NCBI GenBank assembly: GCA_032719365.1
Contig: CM064873.1
Span: 49,598,955 to 49,662,954 of the forward strand
DNA from: Prinsepia uniflora
Lineage: Eukaryota; Streptophyta; Magnoliopsida; Rosales; Rosaceae
DNA: 64,000 bases
Reading direction: 5' to 3'
Position 1 is the first letter of the stretch; each line of letters starts with the position of its first letter. Below the pieces are notes generated by a model. That model searched no databases. It was given only the letters and a program-made list of their open reading frames with translations, and was not told the origin of the DNA. The position numbers and the translations under genes were made by a program. This document shows, piece after piece, positions 45,918 to 57,931 of this stretch.

Positions 45918-46385
45918 GTACACCAAAATACCAAAATTTTCCTCGAACCCTTGTTAATCAATGGATACTGGTATTCTTAAAGCTAATGACTTTGCCTCCT
46001 AAATAGCCACGGTTCTTGTACAATACAACGACCCTGAAAGGTTTCAAAGCCAAGAAAACAGTATGAGTGGACCTAAAAGAATGTTTTAAAAAAAGATGGC
46101 TTCAAAAACAAAATTGTAAAACACAAGTAATCATTACCCTCCATTTTAGAAATCTATGCATGCATAAAGAGAAATTCATAAATCTTAATGAACATACAAT
46201 AAAACATAAAACCTCGAAATACGTGCAATAGTAGAAAATCCATTAATATCATAGACCAAGGAAACCATAAAATAATACTAAATTACCATATTCATAACCA
46301 TACACAATCAACCCATCCTCGATGCTCGCAAGCCAAGTCATGATATCAAATCTGCATTACTAGTAGGCCAAGCCACTCGGAAAAA

Positions 46386-46550
46386 TGAGCTCTACCTGGA
46401 AGTCCAAGTGGGGGCCGACTCAAGAAAATGAGCTTTACCTCGACATCTGAGTTGTCCACCACCAGTATCAAGAAAAGGAACTTTACTTCGACGTCTGAGA
46501 CTACCAATCAAAATACCAATCTTGGGAAATTGAGCTTTACCTTGACGTCA
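46386..46550. repeat. Four ~48-bp LTR modules
   Basis: Units of the form ATGAGCTTTACC-TCGACGTCTGAG begin at about 46386, 46427, 46475 and 46523. They correspond, in reverse orientation, to the modules at 20800-21003. Confidence 0.6.
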
Positions 46551-47835
46551 GAAACTACCAACCAAACCGGTATCCCGATGAGGGTTATCCACAACACAAT
46601 CATATCACATCACATCACAAATACCTAGAAATCATACTCTTATAACTCATATCAATTCCAAAACCAAATCCAAGATCCAAAATATCCAGAATACCACATA
46701 TACATATTTCATGTAAAACGGCATTAACTAATTATTGTAAAATCATCCAAAACTCACCATTATTGAGAAAACACACTTTATAACACGCATAAGATATTTC
46801 CAACCAAAATCATAATTCAAACCCCCGGGTCTAAGCCCAAAACACATTTTTAGCATAACCTCGTAGAACGTACGATTAAAATAACAATTAAATATAAATT
46901 ACCAAAAATCATATAAAAATTCCAATCACTCAAATATCATCAAAATCACATAGAAACCCATTTAAAACAATTAAATATGCATGCATAATAAGTTTAAGAA
47001 ATAAAGGGTCCACTCACACTCGGTCCATGGATTCCGATGTCGACTTGTACGCTTTTCCGTAATTCCTGAAACCTTTCCCACCTGTCATAATTCATGCATT
47101 AAGGTCACTAATCATCCCAAGTAGTCTTATACTTATTCCCATAATCATTCGAGATTTTTAAACGAATAATACCTAAACCTTTGGACATCCAAAACTGTGA
47201 CGAAACGATGTCTGATCGATTCGAAACTTGTGCTAACGAGTTCATAACATCAAAATCTATATATATAAAAAATTATTTTAACCAAAAGACAAGATACATT
47301 GGCACGTATCCCTACGGGTCACTCGAAATGAATGCAAGTGGGCCTCACGCGCGGCTACTATTCACCTTCTTCCTAGGGCTTTAGACTCGTTTCTCTGCAA
47401 AACGGGTCGCCCGACCCACATGTCTGACCCCTTTAAAATCTAACCACTCATTCATCTTTTCTCGGGTTTAAAACATCAAAATCCATCTGAGGGTCTCCAT
47501 AAAAGGATATATGAATTTAGAATCAGTAAAAACGCACCTCAAAACGGAGTTCTATCCTTTGCACCTTGGCCACCAATGCACCACCTTGTTTGGGCAATCC
47601 TAGCATCTAAACTTACGTGTTTCTAGTTTCTTGAAGTCGTAAGGATGAGTAGGAGCTTGTAAGAAACTTAGTTTCAAGTTTCTAAGCCAAAGTCTTGATG
47701 GTGAACCTTCACCCCTCATGGTTTGCATTTCAAGTCTGCAGTTCTGAGGGATTTCCTACCTTCACAGTGAGCCTATGGCATTCATATCTTCCCAAGTTCC
47801 TATGGCATTCATATCTTCCCAAGTTTTCCTTCACA

Positions 47836-47857
47836 CCCCCCCCCCCCCCCCCCCCCC
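47836..47857. repeat. C22 homopolymer
   Basis: Twenty-two cytosines in a pyrimidine-rich stretch of the LTR at 40416-48330. A fourth long G/C run in this window. Confidence 0.95.
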
Positions 47858-48330
47858 TTCCCTCCCCTCCCCTCATGCTCTTCCAATTTTCTGGCTTTTC
47901 CTCCCAGTTTTCCCTAGTTTCACCCTTTTGGCCACCTTCCTACATGGGTTCGGCCATGTTCCACCAAAACTTCAAACCAAACACAAACATATATGTAGCA
48001 TGAAGTCAATGAAAGAGAGAAGGGAAAAAGGTCTAGATCATTCTAGACTAAACACATCTCAAAATCCAAAAATATCTCTCAAGCACAATGACCAAAATAC
48101 TCTTGATACCAAATTACCAATTTGCCCTTAATCGATTTGACTCATACCGGATTCTTCGTACATTCAATTTCATCATGCTACCTGTCTATAGAATTAGGAG
48201 TCCGAAAGCTTCGCTATGGTACTTATAGAACGCCCAGTAGATACCCAGATTAAAAGCTCGACATTTTAGCATTCTAAGGGAAAAATCGTCATTTTTCACA
48301 AAAAATTCCTATATTTTATTTTCTTTGAAA

Positions 48331-48622
48331 CTAGTTATGTCTTTTCCATTGGGAACACAGTAATATCTTGGAGGTCTACAAACAGATCTTTCTTGCCATC
48401 TCTTTGAATCATGCAGAGATTCAAGCTCTTCACAAAGCAATTTGTGAACATATATGGTTGAGGGTCATTACGGGGCATATTCAAAATACATATGGACTGT
48501 ATTCCACCAATAATGAATTAAAGATTATTTATGAAGATAATGTTGCATGCATTGAGCAAATGAAAACCAACTTCATTACAAGAGACAACAATAAGTCATT
48601 ATTGAATGCAACATTCCAGTAG
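48331..48622 (+). pseudogene. copia RNase H remnant (continuation)
   Basis: In one frame it reads SYVFSIGNTVISWRST, then after a shift LNHAEIQALHKAICEHIWLR, QNTYGL and LYEDN-like IIYEDNVACI, a match to the C-terminal copia RNase H. It is the right half of the gene cut at 40415. A stop follows LLNATFQ. Confidence 0.85.
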
Positions 48623-48703
48623 CATATTCAAAGTATTAGCATATGTTGACTGGCTAATCTACGTAATTTGTATTTTTCTAGAGGAGTTGATATCATAAAG
48701 AGT

Positions 48704-48812
48704 ATCGCGAAGTATACTAAGTATCCCAAGTATATTAAGTATACCGAAGCATACCGAATATCTTGAAGTATACTAAGTATCCCGAAGTATACTAAGTACC
48801 CTGAAACATACT
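48704..48812. repeat. ~20-bp minisatellite (GAAGTATACTAAGTATCCC)
   Basis: Five to six imperfect copies lie in the 3' part of the copia remnant. The unit contains the palindrome AGTATACT. Confidence 0.8.
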
Positions 48813-49273
48813 CACTTGATTATTGTATACGTTTTTTTTCCTACAACCAGAGTTATTTTGTCCCATTAAGTTTTGTTATCCGGGTCGGTTTTAATGAGAC
48901 ACAGTTTTGGTATGGTCACCTTATTAACAATGCATCCCTAAGATTTCACGGTTTGGTTTATATGCATTGGCTCATCTTTTCCCTTCAACCATGGGTTTTT
49001 TCCACTGGGTTTACCGAGTAAGATTTTAGTATAACAACTCTAATGCATTATATCTCATAAGGGTACAATTTACTCATTATCTTGAAGATATGACTTCAAC
49101 GACATCAAGAGATTTCGATGCGAGTATTCCGTATTCATGCGCGTTGTACTATTTTTCCTTCAAATAGGGTTATTTTTGTCTCATAATGTTTTTCTCACTT
49201 GACAAAGTTTTAACAAGGCAACACATAGGCGCGTAGGCAAGCAACACTATTACATATAATATCCAAAGGGGAA
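48813..49273 (+). mobile_element. copia 3' untranslated interior and polypurine tract
   Basis: Contains two decayed copies of the TTTTGTCCCATTAAG-type block common between pol and 3' LTR in plant copia elements. It ends in CCAAAGGGGAA, a polypurine tract, just before TGTTG. Confidence 0.65.
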
Positions 49274-49469
49274 TGTTGTAAATATATCGAACTATGTGGC
49301 TATTTCATAAAAGGCTATAAACATCATTTTTCATGTGCCCCTAAACCCTACTTATATATAAAGAGGGATATTGGTTTAATACAAAAAAATTGTTCTTCAT
49401 ATTCTATAAGAACCTCAATTTCATAATATTAACTTAGTTATCTAAGCAAAGAGCCTTGCAAAGGCAACA
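49274..49469 (+). mobile_element. copia 3' LTR (196 bp)
   Basis: It begins TGTTGTAAATA right after the polypurine tract and ends GGCAACA, giving TGTTG/CAACA inverted ends. A TATATATAAAG motif (about 49350) may be its TATA box. The 5' LTR is not seen, so the TSD cannot be checked. Confidence 0.65.
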
Positions 49470-50089
49470 CTTTCGAGTTGATTATAGGTAAATATGTGAC
49501 CATCGCATTGATGGATGAACTAAAACCATAAAAGATCGGACTAGTCCATAATGTGGATGAATAGACCGACAAATGTCCCCATGTATATATTTTTTTTTTT
49601 GGAATTAACTTTTATTTTCTTTTTGTACTTCAGGTCCTTAATTTTCGGTATATGAAACATAATAATAAAGTGTATGTAATGAAGCAAGAACTGTACGTAA
49701 TGAAGCAATGTAATACATTGAATAAAAATAAATAATTATAACATATTTTAATGTTACCACATCACACAATGGCATTTGTATATGCATAAAAGCATCATCC
49801 AAATTGTGCATATCATGGTCGTTTCAAATATGAATAAAGTAATGCACATTTATATATTGAGTTAAAATAATGTTTGCAACACTTACACAATCTGTGCCAA
49901 TTAGGTTTGTTATTTGGTAGGAAACATTAGAAGTAAATGAAATATAACAAAGAGGCTTTCATGTTGATAATGTGTTATAAAATAAATTAAATAGATTAAA
50001 TATATGAAGATATCTTTTATTGCCGAGCTACAAGAGAGGTTTTCCGTCAGAGCTCTTCCTTTAGAATTGCCTCTTTAGAAGTTACATAT
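49470..50089. other. AT-rich DNA, no gene seen
   Basis: Between the copia LTR and the LINE there is AT-rich sequence with no recognisable frame, repeat end or RNA gene. Confidence 0.5.
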
Positions 50090-51756
50090 TATATTAGCCC
50101 TTATACTGACCCCATCTTGCAACGATTAATTTTGAATATTTTGGGGATTCAAGTAGTGGATTGTCATGAAAGTTACTTGGGTATGCAAATAGTCTCTTCA
50201 TGAAAGAAAATATTGATGTTTCGAAAGGTTGGGGATGTCCTTCACAATCGTCTGAGAGCCTGGAACTTGAAGCTTCTTTTTGTGGTCGGGAAAGAAGTGT
50301 TAGTGAAGGCAGTGGCTCCGGCACTACTCACATACACAATGAGTGTTTTCCAATTGCCCAAGTCACACTCTACCATCACCTCTTAGCTCAGATGACTCCA
50401 TATTGGTGGAAAAAGGTAGGTAAGCGTAGTATTCCTTAGATGAGATGGAAAGTTCTTTGTAGTCCGAAGTCTCGAGGAGGGTTAGGCTTTAAAAAATTTT
50501 AAGCATTTAATCAAGAAATTATTGCAAAACAAGAGTGGAGGCTCCTATAATTTCCTAATTCCCTAGTAACTTGAATGCTAAAGGCTCGATATATTCCAAA
50601 TGAGTGTTTTATGGCATCAGAGTTGGGTGCTGAACCGTTGTGTACTTGAAGGTCAATATTTTAAGGACGACTGACAAATGGATACCACAACCCTATACTT
50701 TCCACCCTGTTATGAATCTAGGGCTAGATATGGAGACTCAGATGGCGTCATTCATGAAGCCTGGGGGTAGTTGGAACAATGATCTCTTACAAGTGGTGTT
50801 TTATCTAGAAGATGTGGAGGCTATTTGTGACATTCCTCTTAGTTCCACTCTCAATTTCTTAGATGGCAGGTTTTGGTTTTACACGCAAGATGGGAAGTAC
50901 TCGGTCAAATCTGGGTACCATGTGGCTCACTCAATCCTGGATCTGACGGCAAGTGACCGTGGGGAGAATTTCTCAATGGGTAGAGCTGAGGCATACTGGT
51001 AGAAGATTTAGAAGATAAATGTGCCGAATAAGTTAAAGATCTTTGGATGACGGGCTAGTTTTGAGATTCTCCCTACCTCCCTGAATCTATTTTTACGGAA
51101 GATTGTAGGGTCTGGTTATGTTTTCAATGTGGCAAGAAGATAGAGAATGAGTTCAATGCCATTTGGAGCTGTAAATTGAATCAGAAATTATGGAGAGAAA
51201 CTGATCTTTATTCTAAAGAAATTGCCTACCAAGGTCGCTTCATTGATTTCTTTGAGTCTGCCATTAAAAATTTCTCCCAAAGACGCTAGAAAAGTTTCTT
51301 TATGTGTGCTGGCAAGCTTGGAGCTCTCCCAACAAGAGTCTACATGGAAGCCAAAACAAGTGTGCTTAGGAGGTTATGTGTTCAGCTATGGAATCTTTTG
51401 AAACTTAACTGTGATGGTGCAACAAGGAAAGTTTTTCTAGGGGTATCAATATAGCAATCAGAGTCAGTTATGGGAGGGCGCTGGTTGGTTTTGCTAGTTA
51501 GGGGTTATTAGGCCTTCCAGTTAATTTGGTTGAAATTAAGGTCAGTAAGGAGGACCTGATTTTTATGCACCATTAGGGACATCATTAATTCATGATTGAG
51601 ACGAACGCCAGAGCTATTGTCGAGGCAGTAAAGACTACCCGAAGCTCTTGGATGGAAGTGCTCTGGTCACCTTGGAAATCACAGATATGTTGAGACAAAT
51701 GGGAACTGATTCCTGTTGCTTAGTGTTCTCCCCCAACTCAACTAATCAAGTGGTGC
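50090..51756 (+). pseudogene. LINE (non-LTR retrotransposon) remnant: RT C-terminus, zf-RVT, RNase H
   Basis: Across several broken frames the plus strand encodes LHNRLRAWNLKLLFVVGKEV, then KAVAPALLTYTMSVFQLP, both typical of plant L1-type reverse transcriptases. TDKWIPQPYTFHPV and DGKYSVKSGYHVAHS (50640-51002) match the zf-RVT part, and LKLNCDGATRK (about 51400) the terminal RNase H. Many stops show it is long dead. The 5' part and the poly-A tail are not seen; it ends at the next LTR. Confidence 0.8.
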
Positions 51757-52393
51757 ATGTAACGACCCGTCCCGAAAATTTGGGTAATTTTGTAAATTAA
51801 ATTCGAAATGACGGATTTACCTCTATTTTTATTATTGATCCAAAAGCCAAATTCAATTTGGGGAACTTCTCAAAAGTTCTATTTAGACCATTGCACGAGT
51901 CTCGAACTTATGATTTTTTAGATAGATGACAAACGAAAAATGGAGATCGTATGAAAAAGTTACGGGTCTAAATACTTAAATGCATTTTGGTAATTTGTTG
52001 GACAAGGACATTTTAGTAATTTTGTATGGGTTTAGTTTGGGCGAGTCACTAGTTGTAACAACTCGTCCCGAATATTGGGATTAAAAATTAATTAATTATG
52101 GATTAGCGTGACTAATCGAGGATTAGTCGAGAGAATTTGGACGGACGGTGTAAAATGACCGTTTTGCCCTTGAAATTGGGCAAAATGTTGACTTGACCTG
52201 GGGAGCCAAACATACGAGGACCGATGATCGTGACGTAGATCGGGACGTCATGAGTACGGAGACAGGCATCACGTCGAAATCGGACGTCGAACGGGGAAGT
52301 TATAGTCACGGGATCGAAATCGCTATAATTAATGTCTCGGGATTTGAAATCAATATTTAATTGTGATTGGTTGATTAATTAGTGTGGGCCCTT

Positions 52394-52419
52394 GGATGAG
52401 TGACAAGTGTCACTCATCC
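52394..52419. repeat. 12-bp perfect LTR hairpin
   Basis: Identical stem to 8671-8696 with loop AG instead of CT, followed by CCATTG, a CCAAT-box-like motif on the opposite strand. Confidence 0.9.
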
Positions 52420-53480
52420 CATTGATGGGTTTCCTTAAAAATGGGATTTATGTTTATTGGGTGAGGGAGATTAATTATTATTATCACTCATCTCTCTCCT
52501 CTCATTCGATCATTCTCATTTTCTCCCTAAACAAACACACACAACACCACAACCCAACCTGCACCATCAATCCTTCAAAATTCATCCATTGGGGCTGGTG
52601 TGTGAAAGGAAGTGAGAGAGTGGACCGAGATAAGCTGAACGGTGGCAGTAGGGAGGACCGTCGTGCACCGTGGCCGGAAAACTGTGAAGGTGTGTTTTCG
52701 GGTTTGGATTTTGAAGTTGGATTTTAGGAATTTTGGATGTTTCTATTGATCATGTCGTGTCCCTAAGGACCAGACGAACACGAAGGGACAAACGGGGAGG
52801 ATTGCGGTGGCCGGAGTCGACGGTAGAATTGGGTTGCAGGTGGCTGGACTGTTCATCAATCGAAGGTATGGTTCTTCTCTATCTTTCATATTTTTGTTCA
52901 CTTAGATCTATTAGGGACGACTAGACGATCGTATAGGAAGAAATAGGGATCAAATGGTTGAGAATGGACGGTTTTAGGGCTGGGTCAGGTCGCAGGTCTA
53001 TGAGACCCGGTTTGCAGGATCTGTCGAGAGGTCAGGGATGAGATGATGTCAGTGTGACATCATTTGATGACATCATCTGTTAGGTCTAACATGTCAGTCT
53101 GACACCTGTCTGACGTGACGTTAGCGTTGACTGACCGTTAACCATCGTTGACTATGTGTTGACCACGCGTGTCGGGCGCGTGGACTCGAATTTCGAGGTG
53201 AAACTAGTGTCATTTTAAAGGTTTCGACGATCCGGATCCAATGATGGTGGTTTCAGGTCGATCAGAGATAGTTAGGTTGGTCAAATCGCGGGTTTTCACC
53301 TCGAGAAACATGTCCATGACACGTTGATTTTTCGGAAATTTTGCGGTTTTATCCTATGGACTTATATAGATGGTTAGTGATCTTCGAGTGTGATTTGGAC
53401 AGGTTCGGAAATTCCGGAGATGGTGATTTAGCCCCGAAAGGCTTATGACATGCATATCGAGGCAGCAACTAGGACGGTCT

Positions 53481-54520
53481 GTGAGTGGCTTCTAAATATA
53501 ATGCATGCATAACTGTTTTATATGTTTTAAATATGTGATTTGTGATGAACATGATTGTGGTAGTTAGTATTCACGTATTTGCACGTATTTCGAGGTTTAT
53601 GGTTTTATACGGTGTTTATACATCCTAGTATTTCATTAATGGTTTGATGGTATGATTTCGGATTTGGAAATACGGAATCGGGCATGAGACCCATTTGATT
53701 TGTAAACTATCGGACTTGAAGTCCATTTAATTTAGTGAGGCATTGGGCCGGAGACCTATTGAGTTATGATATCGGCTTAAGGAGCTAGTTAGGTTATGAA
53801 GATGGGATACTTTAGGGTCTAATGAATTGCTAAGTCCCTTGAATTTGGAATTGGATTGGAAATGGTTTATGGAAGTTATCCTTCGGGCACGAGACCCATT
53901 TGTGGATTTACGATGGTTTTATGGAAATCCTGGGCATAGCCCTTGGAAAGTTTTTGAGATTATTTACAAAATGATTTACATGTACCATCCTTACATATGG
54001 ATTGTCTCCTCTGGACGTCTCGTAGTATACTGAGTAGTCACGGCGCACTACCTAAGAGCGGCTGCCCCGAGGCGTAGCTCATGATCAGGAGTGCAATTAT
54101 GGATGATAACCCACAGGGAGGGTCATTGATCTGCGGATCATTGCTGGGTGGACCCTGGGGAGACTCGAGATTGAGACCCCGAGTAGCACATGTAGCTTAG
54201 AGACCGTGACAATGGTATTGATTAGGCATCAAGGATGTCGAGGATTGGTTACATTCTATTTCGATAAACTGGTCATTTAATGTTGATTGGTTTTGGGCTA
54301 AGTTCCCACATGATTGGTTTTGGATTGAATTCCCATACACTTGGTTTTGGGCTGAGTTCCCACATGGTTGGATTTATGATGTAGGGTTAAGACCCTACTG
54401 ATTTATTTAAGTAAATGGTATGATTACTGGTTTTCGAATGCATGCATGCTTTTTAGTGAAGGGCATAAACGTCTTTTCGTGAAATGTGTTTTATAAATTA
54501 TTTATTTCGTCCACTCATAG
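53481..54520 (+). other. Candidate LTR intron (GT...AG), 1040 bp
   Basis: Donor GTGAGT at 53481 and acceptor TTTATTTCGTCCACTCATAG ending at 54520. Same arrangement as the LARD LTR interval at 9446-10438. Inferred from conserved motifs only. Confidence 0.4.
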
Positions 54521-54830
54521 ATTTTAATGGTTTTTAATGTCGTTCAAGTTGATTGCAGATGCAGGCTGTAGCGGAGACCGAGGCGACACACTCCTCCACT
54601 GATCCTGGCGTACTCTAGAGATCCCGTCACACTCCTCGGACAAAAGCATGGCAAAATCCCGAGTTAATCCTAGGAGGATTTGGGATGGGTCGTGTCACTA
54701 GTTGTAGGGTGGTGTATTTAGAAGGTGTCAAGTGTCACCGTAGGACGAATTAAGGTGGCCTTCACTGCCTCCATCGTGTACGTTCAAAAGAGAAGGGAAA
54801 GAGTATAAGGGGGTCTTTCTCTGTCATGAA

Positions 54831-55070
54831 TTGACCCTCCTCCAAAAGGATACTGTCCCATCTAGACTCACTGGTCTAATGAGCTCCGCCTGCAAGGTTT
54901 TGTTTCTGGTAACTCACATGCAACTTCTCAGTCAGTCACTCATTTTGGGATTGCTCCAGCACCTTGCTCGCTTAACTTTGGAGATCCAAAAGAATCCAAA
55001 GTCAGTGAGCTCCCAAAAGGCCTCATGGTGGATAGAGGCGTGGTCACACATATAAGGCGCGCTCACACAT
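54831..55070 (-). repeat. 5S-rRNA-derived repeat (Cassandra/TRIM-like), second copy
   Basis: On the minus strand CAAAGTTAAGCGAGC (about 54965-54981) matches the 5S box A region, and a degenerate box C (about 54933-54945) follows at the expected distance. It shares GTTTTGTTTCTGG and GTGAGCTCCCAAA blocks with 29755-29985. Confidence 0.6.
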
Positions 55071-55076
55071 ATAAGG

Positions 55077-57263
55077 TGACAGGGACCCGCCCCGATCCCC
55101 CGGGACCACAAGGGGACGTGCCCTGCTTCCGTCTGACACCCGAACCGAAAATTCCAATTTTAGCCTTAAAAACTTAAATGCATAAATGTCCGAATTATAA
55201 AGTCATACATAACCCAAATTTAACAGATGTCAGACAAGGGATACAATCCAAAATACAAATCCGAGCACGACACTAGAAAGAAAAATCCTGCGGGTGATCC
55301 GACCCGACAGGGGTTCAGGTGCGCAGTACGAAATCTATGCCTCAGCCTCGGGGTCCTCACTGACCTCAGCAGCACGACCTGGAGGGGTTACCAAAACACG
55401 AAAGGTGAGTGGGCCGAAATTCAGGTTATAAAAACAGTATAATAAGTAAAATATATAATTTACCCCTCCGTTTTCCAAACATGCATGCATCGGTATTTAA
55501 AAACCATAAATATATGTAATACATCACAAGCATCATATTAAGCCAGAAATGTAATATAAACCCAGCTACTGCACTATACACCCCGATGTTGACATCCCAT
55601 ATGTCCGACGTCCCTGACGTCCAATAATGGTCACAGTCCCAAGGCTACGCGTGCCACCCGGGGTCTCAAATCCCGAGTCCAAACTCCGAACCTAGTTCGG
55701 TTACGGCATCCCAGATGCCTAGCATCCCAGACGCTCGGCGTCCCAGACGTCCAATCATAGCAATCCTGCTCCTGAGTCATCCTACGGTTCGGCACCTCCG
55801 TAGCATGACCCCACGCAGGCAATGCACCGTGACCACTCCGGGGTACCACATCCGGAGGAGACAGTATCACACGGTGGATTATACAGTGCAGTACCTAAGA
55901 TAGTCGTCCATATCCACATGCATACATATATATATATATATATATATCATATAAAACAGTATTCAATTTCCGTAAAACGGGTCTCAGCCCAACACCGTAA
56001 AACGTGTCACAACCGTAAATCTAGGTAATCAAAATCCATTATTGATTCACGCACACATATAGATATACGAAAATTAAAATGGTTATGCATGCAAGTGTTA
56101 ATAAAAACGGGCCCACTCACAGTACGTTCGCCCTGCGAATAGCGCGCACACGATCTTGTCTCCGGAATTAACGTAAGTTTCCTGTCATTTCAAATCACAT
56201 GCAAGCGTCATTATAGGTCCTTAATATACTCTCAAAAAGTCCGAAACAGAAACCGGTTCGGGAAAGCCGTCCAACACGCTTCCCCAGACATCCGGCCCTA
56301 AACTGACCTTCCTAACTATCTCAGATCAACATGGTTATTTCACAGAAAATGTTCAGAATGGTTAAGGGATTAAAAGTCATGTTGACCGTGAACCGAGATA
56401 GTGTTCAACGCGCCCTCACGCGCCACCCAAAATGGCTGCGCGTGAAAGTCACGCGCTGCTACAGTGACAATGCTACAGTGACATCGTCCCTGCCCGATTT
56501 ACTGTAATTTGGGTCTTCAACCCGCGGTGTGACCCGATTAATTAACCTTCCATTTCTACTTAATTTCATTCATTCCTAATTCTAACATGTTCTAACATCA
56601 TTCAATTACAGTTCTTAGTCCTCTAATCATCTCGACAAGCCATAAACCATCCTATCCAAACCCGAACAGCCACACGGGTCAATTCTCAGGACTCCCCCAA
56701 ACTAGCTCCATTATCCAATTAACCCATACAGGAGCATAATAGGACCTAGACTAACAAAATGGAACCATCAATTGAACGATACATTACCTGGAAGTAGCCG
56801 TCCCAACGCTGCGATTTCCTCTGCACACGGCGGTCACCGTCCCAGCTCCTCTGTGGCTGGTTGCCGTCGATTCCGATATGGACGAGTTCCAAATGCTCCC
56901 AGAAGGCTCACTCAGTGATTAGTTTTGTCCAATAGGCTGTAGAAATCAAACTCAGATTTTTCCCTCCAAATTGGTTTTCTCTGAACTGGAACTCGGGTTC
57001 CTGAGCAATCCTCGATCAAACTTCTTCGACTCTTGCACGGTTGAGTTCCTGCCACTCCCAGGAAACTCCCTCAGCGTTTAGATTGGTCCCTTAACTCGTA
57101 GGAATCGAATTCGGAATTTTCCCCCCAAAAACCCGAAACTTTTCTTCACGGTTTTCTCTCTGTCTCTCACAGTCTCTCAACCTCAAACTGATGCCAACTG
57201 AACCCTTCTCTCACTCCCCTACTCGGTTAATCGATCAAGAAGGCCAACACCCTTGGGAGACAC
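55077..57263 (-). mobile_element. LTR of the Tekay-like family, right part outside the window
   Basis: It starts TGACAGGGACCCGCCCC and has the family's GTGAGTGGGCC (55405), mini-hairpin chain (about 55690-55755), CCCACTCACAG (56111-56121) and CGCG module (56408-56465). It is cut at 57263 by the Tekay element; GACAC (57259-57263) should be that element's target duplication. Its other half should lie beyond 64000. Confidence 0.7.
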
Positions 57264-57863
57264 TGACAGGACCCGCCCCGATCCCACAGGGACCACAAGG
57301 GGACGTGCCCTGCTCCCGTCTGACACCCAATAATTCATACCAATTTTAACCTCAAAACATTTAAAAGCATAAATAACCAAATTAAAGTCATACATAAAAT
57401 CCGAATTAAACGAATGTCAGACAAGGGATATAATCCAAAATTACAAATTTGCGAGCACGACTCTAAAGTAATCCTGCGGGTACACCGCCCAGCAGGGGTT
57501 CAGGTACGCAGAAGTAGATCTATGCCTCAGCCTCTGGTTCCTCCACTACCTCAGTTTCCCGACCTGGAGGGGTTATCAAAACAGTAAGGGTGAGTGGACC
57601 GAAACACAAGTTTATGAAATCGTTTGATAAGTAAAACATATAATTTACCCCTCCGTTTTCCAAACATGCGTGCAACATAATTCCAAAATCATAAACCATA
57701 TAATATGAACCATAAGGCATATAATAAAACCATAACCATAATTTTAGTTGCTGCACTATACACTCCAATCCCGACATCTCTGATGTCTGACGTCCCTGAC
57801 GTCCAATAAGGTCACAATCACAAGGCTACGCGTGCCACTCGGGTCTCAAGTCCGAGTTCAATC

Positions 57864-57931
57864 CCCGAACCCCGTTCGGGTACAGCATCCCCGATGCTTA
57901 GCGTCATAGACGCTGGACGTTCTAGACGTCC
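57864..57931. repeat. Chain of mini-hairpins in Tekay LTR
   Basis: CCCGAAC/GTTCGGG (57864-57880, loop CCC), AGCATC/GATGCT (57884-57898, loop CCC), AGCGTC/GACGCT (57900-57914, loop ATA) and GGACGT/ACGTCC (57915-57931). All stems are perfect. Compared with the LARD LTR, closing pairs are exchanged in both arms. Confidence 0.85.

Larger units (their letters stand above)
40416..48330 (-). mobile_element. Solo LTR in copia pol, interrupted, right end lost
   Basis: TGACAAGACCC at 40416 gives a clear left end. After removal of the Ty3 element (40484-45917) the remainder has LTR hallmarks: TATGAGTGGAC (46061), GTCCACTCAC (about 47009-47018) and the repeat modules at 46386-46550. The right end merges into copia coding sequence at about 48330 without a TTACA terminus or a TGTTA duplication, so it is probably deleted. 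Confidence 0.6.
52054..54697 (+). mobile_element. Solo LTR, plus orientation, TSD CTAGT
   Basis: It starts TGTAACAACTCGTCCCG and ends GGGTCGTGTCA, 2644 bp, flanked by CTAGT at 52049-52053 and 54698-54702. It contains the 12-bp hairpin (52394-52419) and TGACATCA/TGACGT-rich sequence (about 53040-53130). It also holds a donor (CT/GTGAGTGG, 53481), palindromic modules (about 53680-53770) and an acceptor (CCACTCATAG, ending 54520). It belongs to the LARD-like LTR family. Confidence 0.9.
51758..54780 (+). mobile_element. Partial LTR, plus orientation, interrupted
   Basis: It begins TGTAACGACCCGTCCCG at 51758 and continues to 52053, then after the nested solo LTR resumes at 54703 for roughly 80 bp before becoming unrecognisable. 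No right terminus was found, so it is truncated. Confidence 0.55.

Noticed and set aside
40416..48335. A target duplication for the LTR at 40416
   Set aside because: TGTTA before the left end has no counterpart near 48330, so I treat the right end as deleted rather than claim a TSD.
55920..55950. TA repeats as regulatory elements
   Set aside because: Simple TA microsatellites (also 4550-4572, 8598-8625, 37499-37519) are common in plant DNA and no further signal accompanies them.
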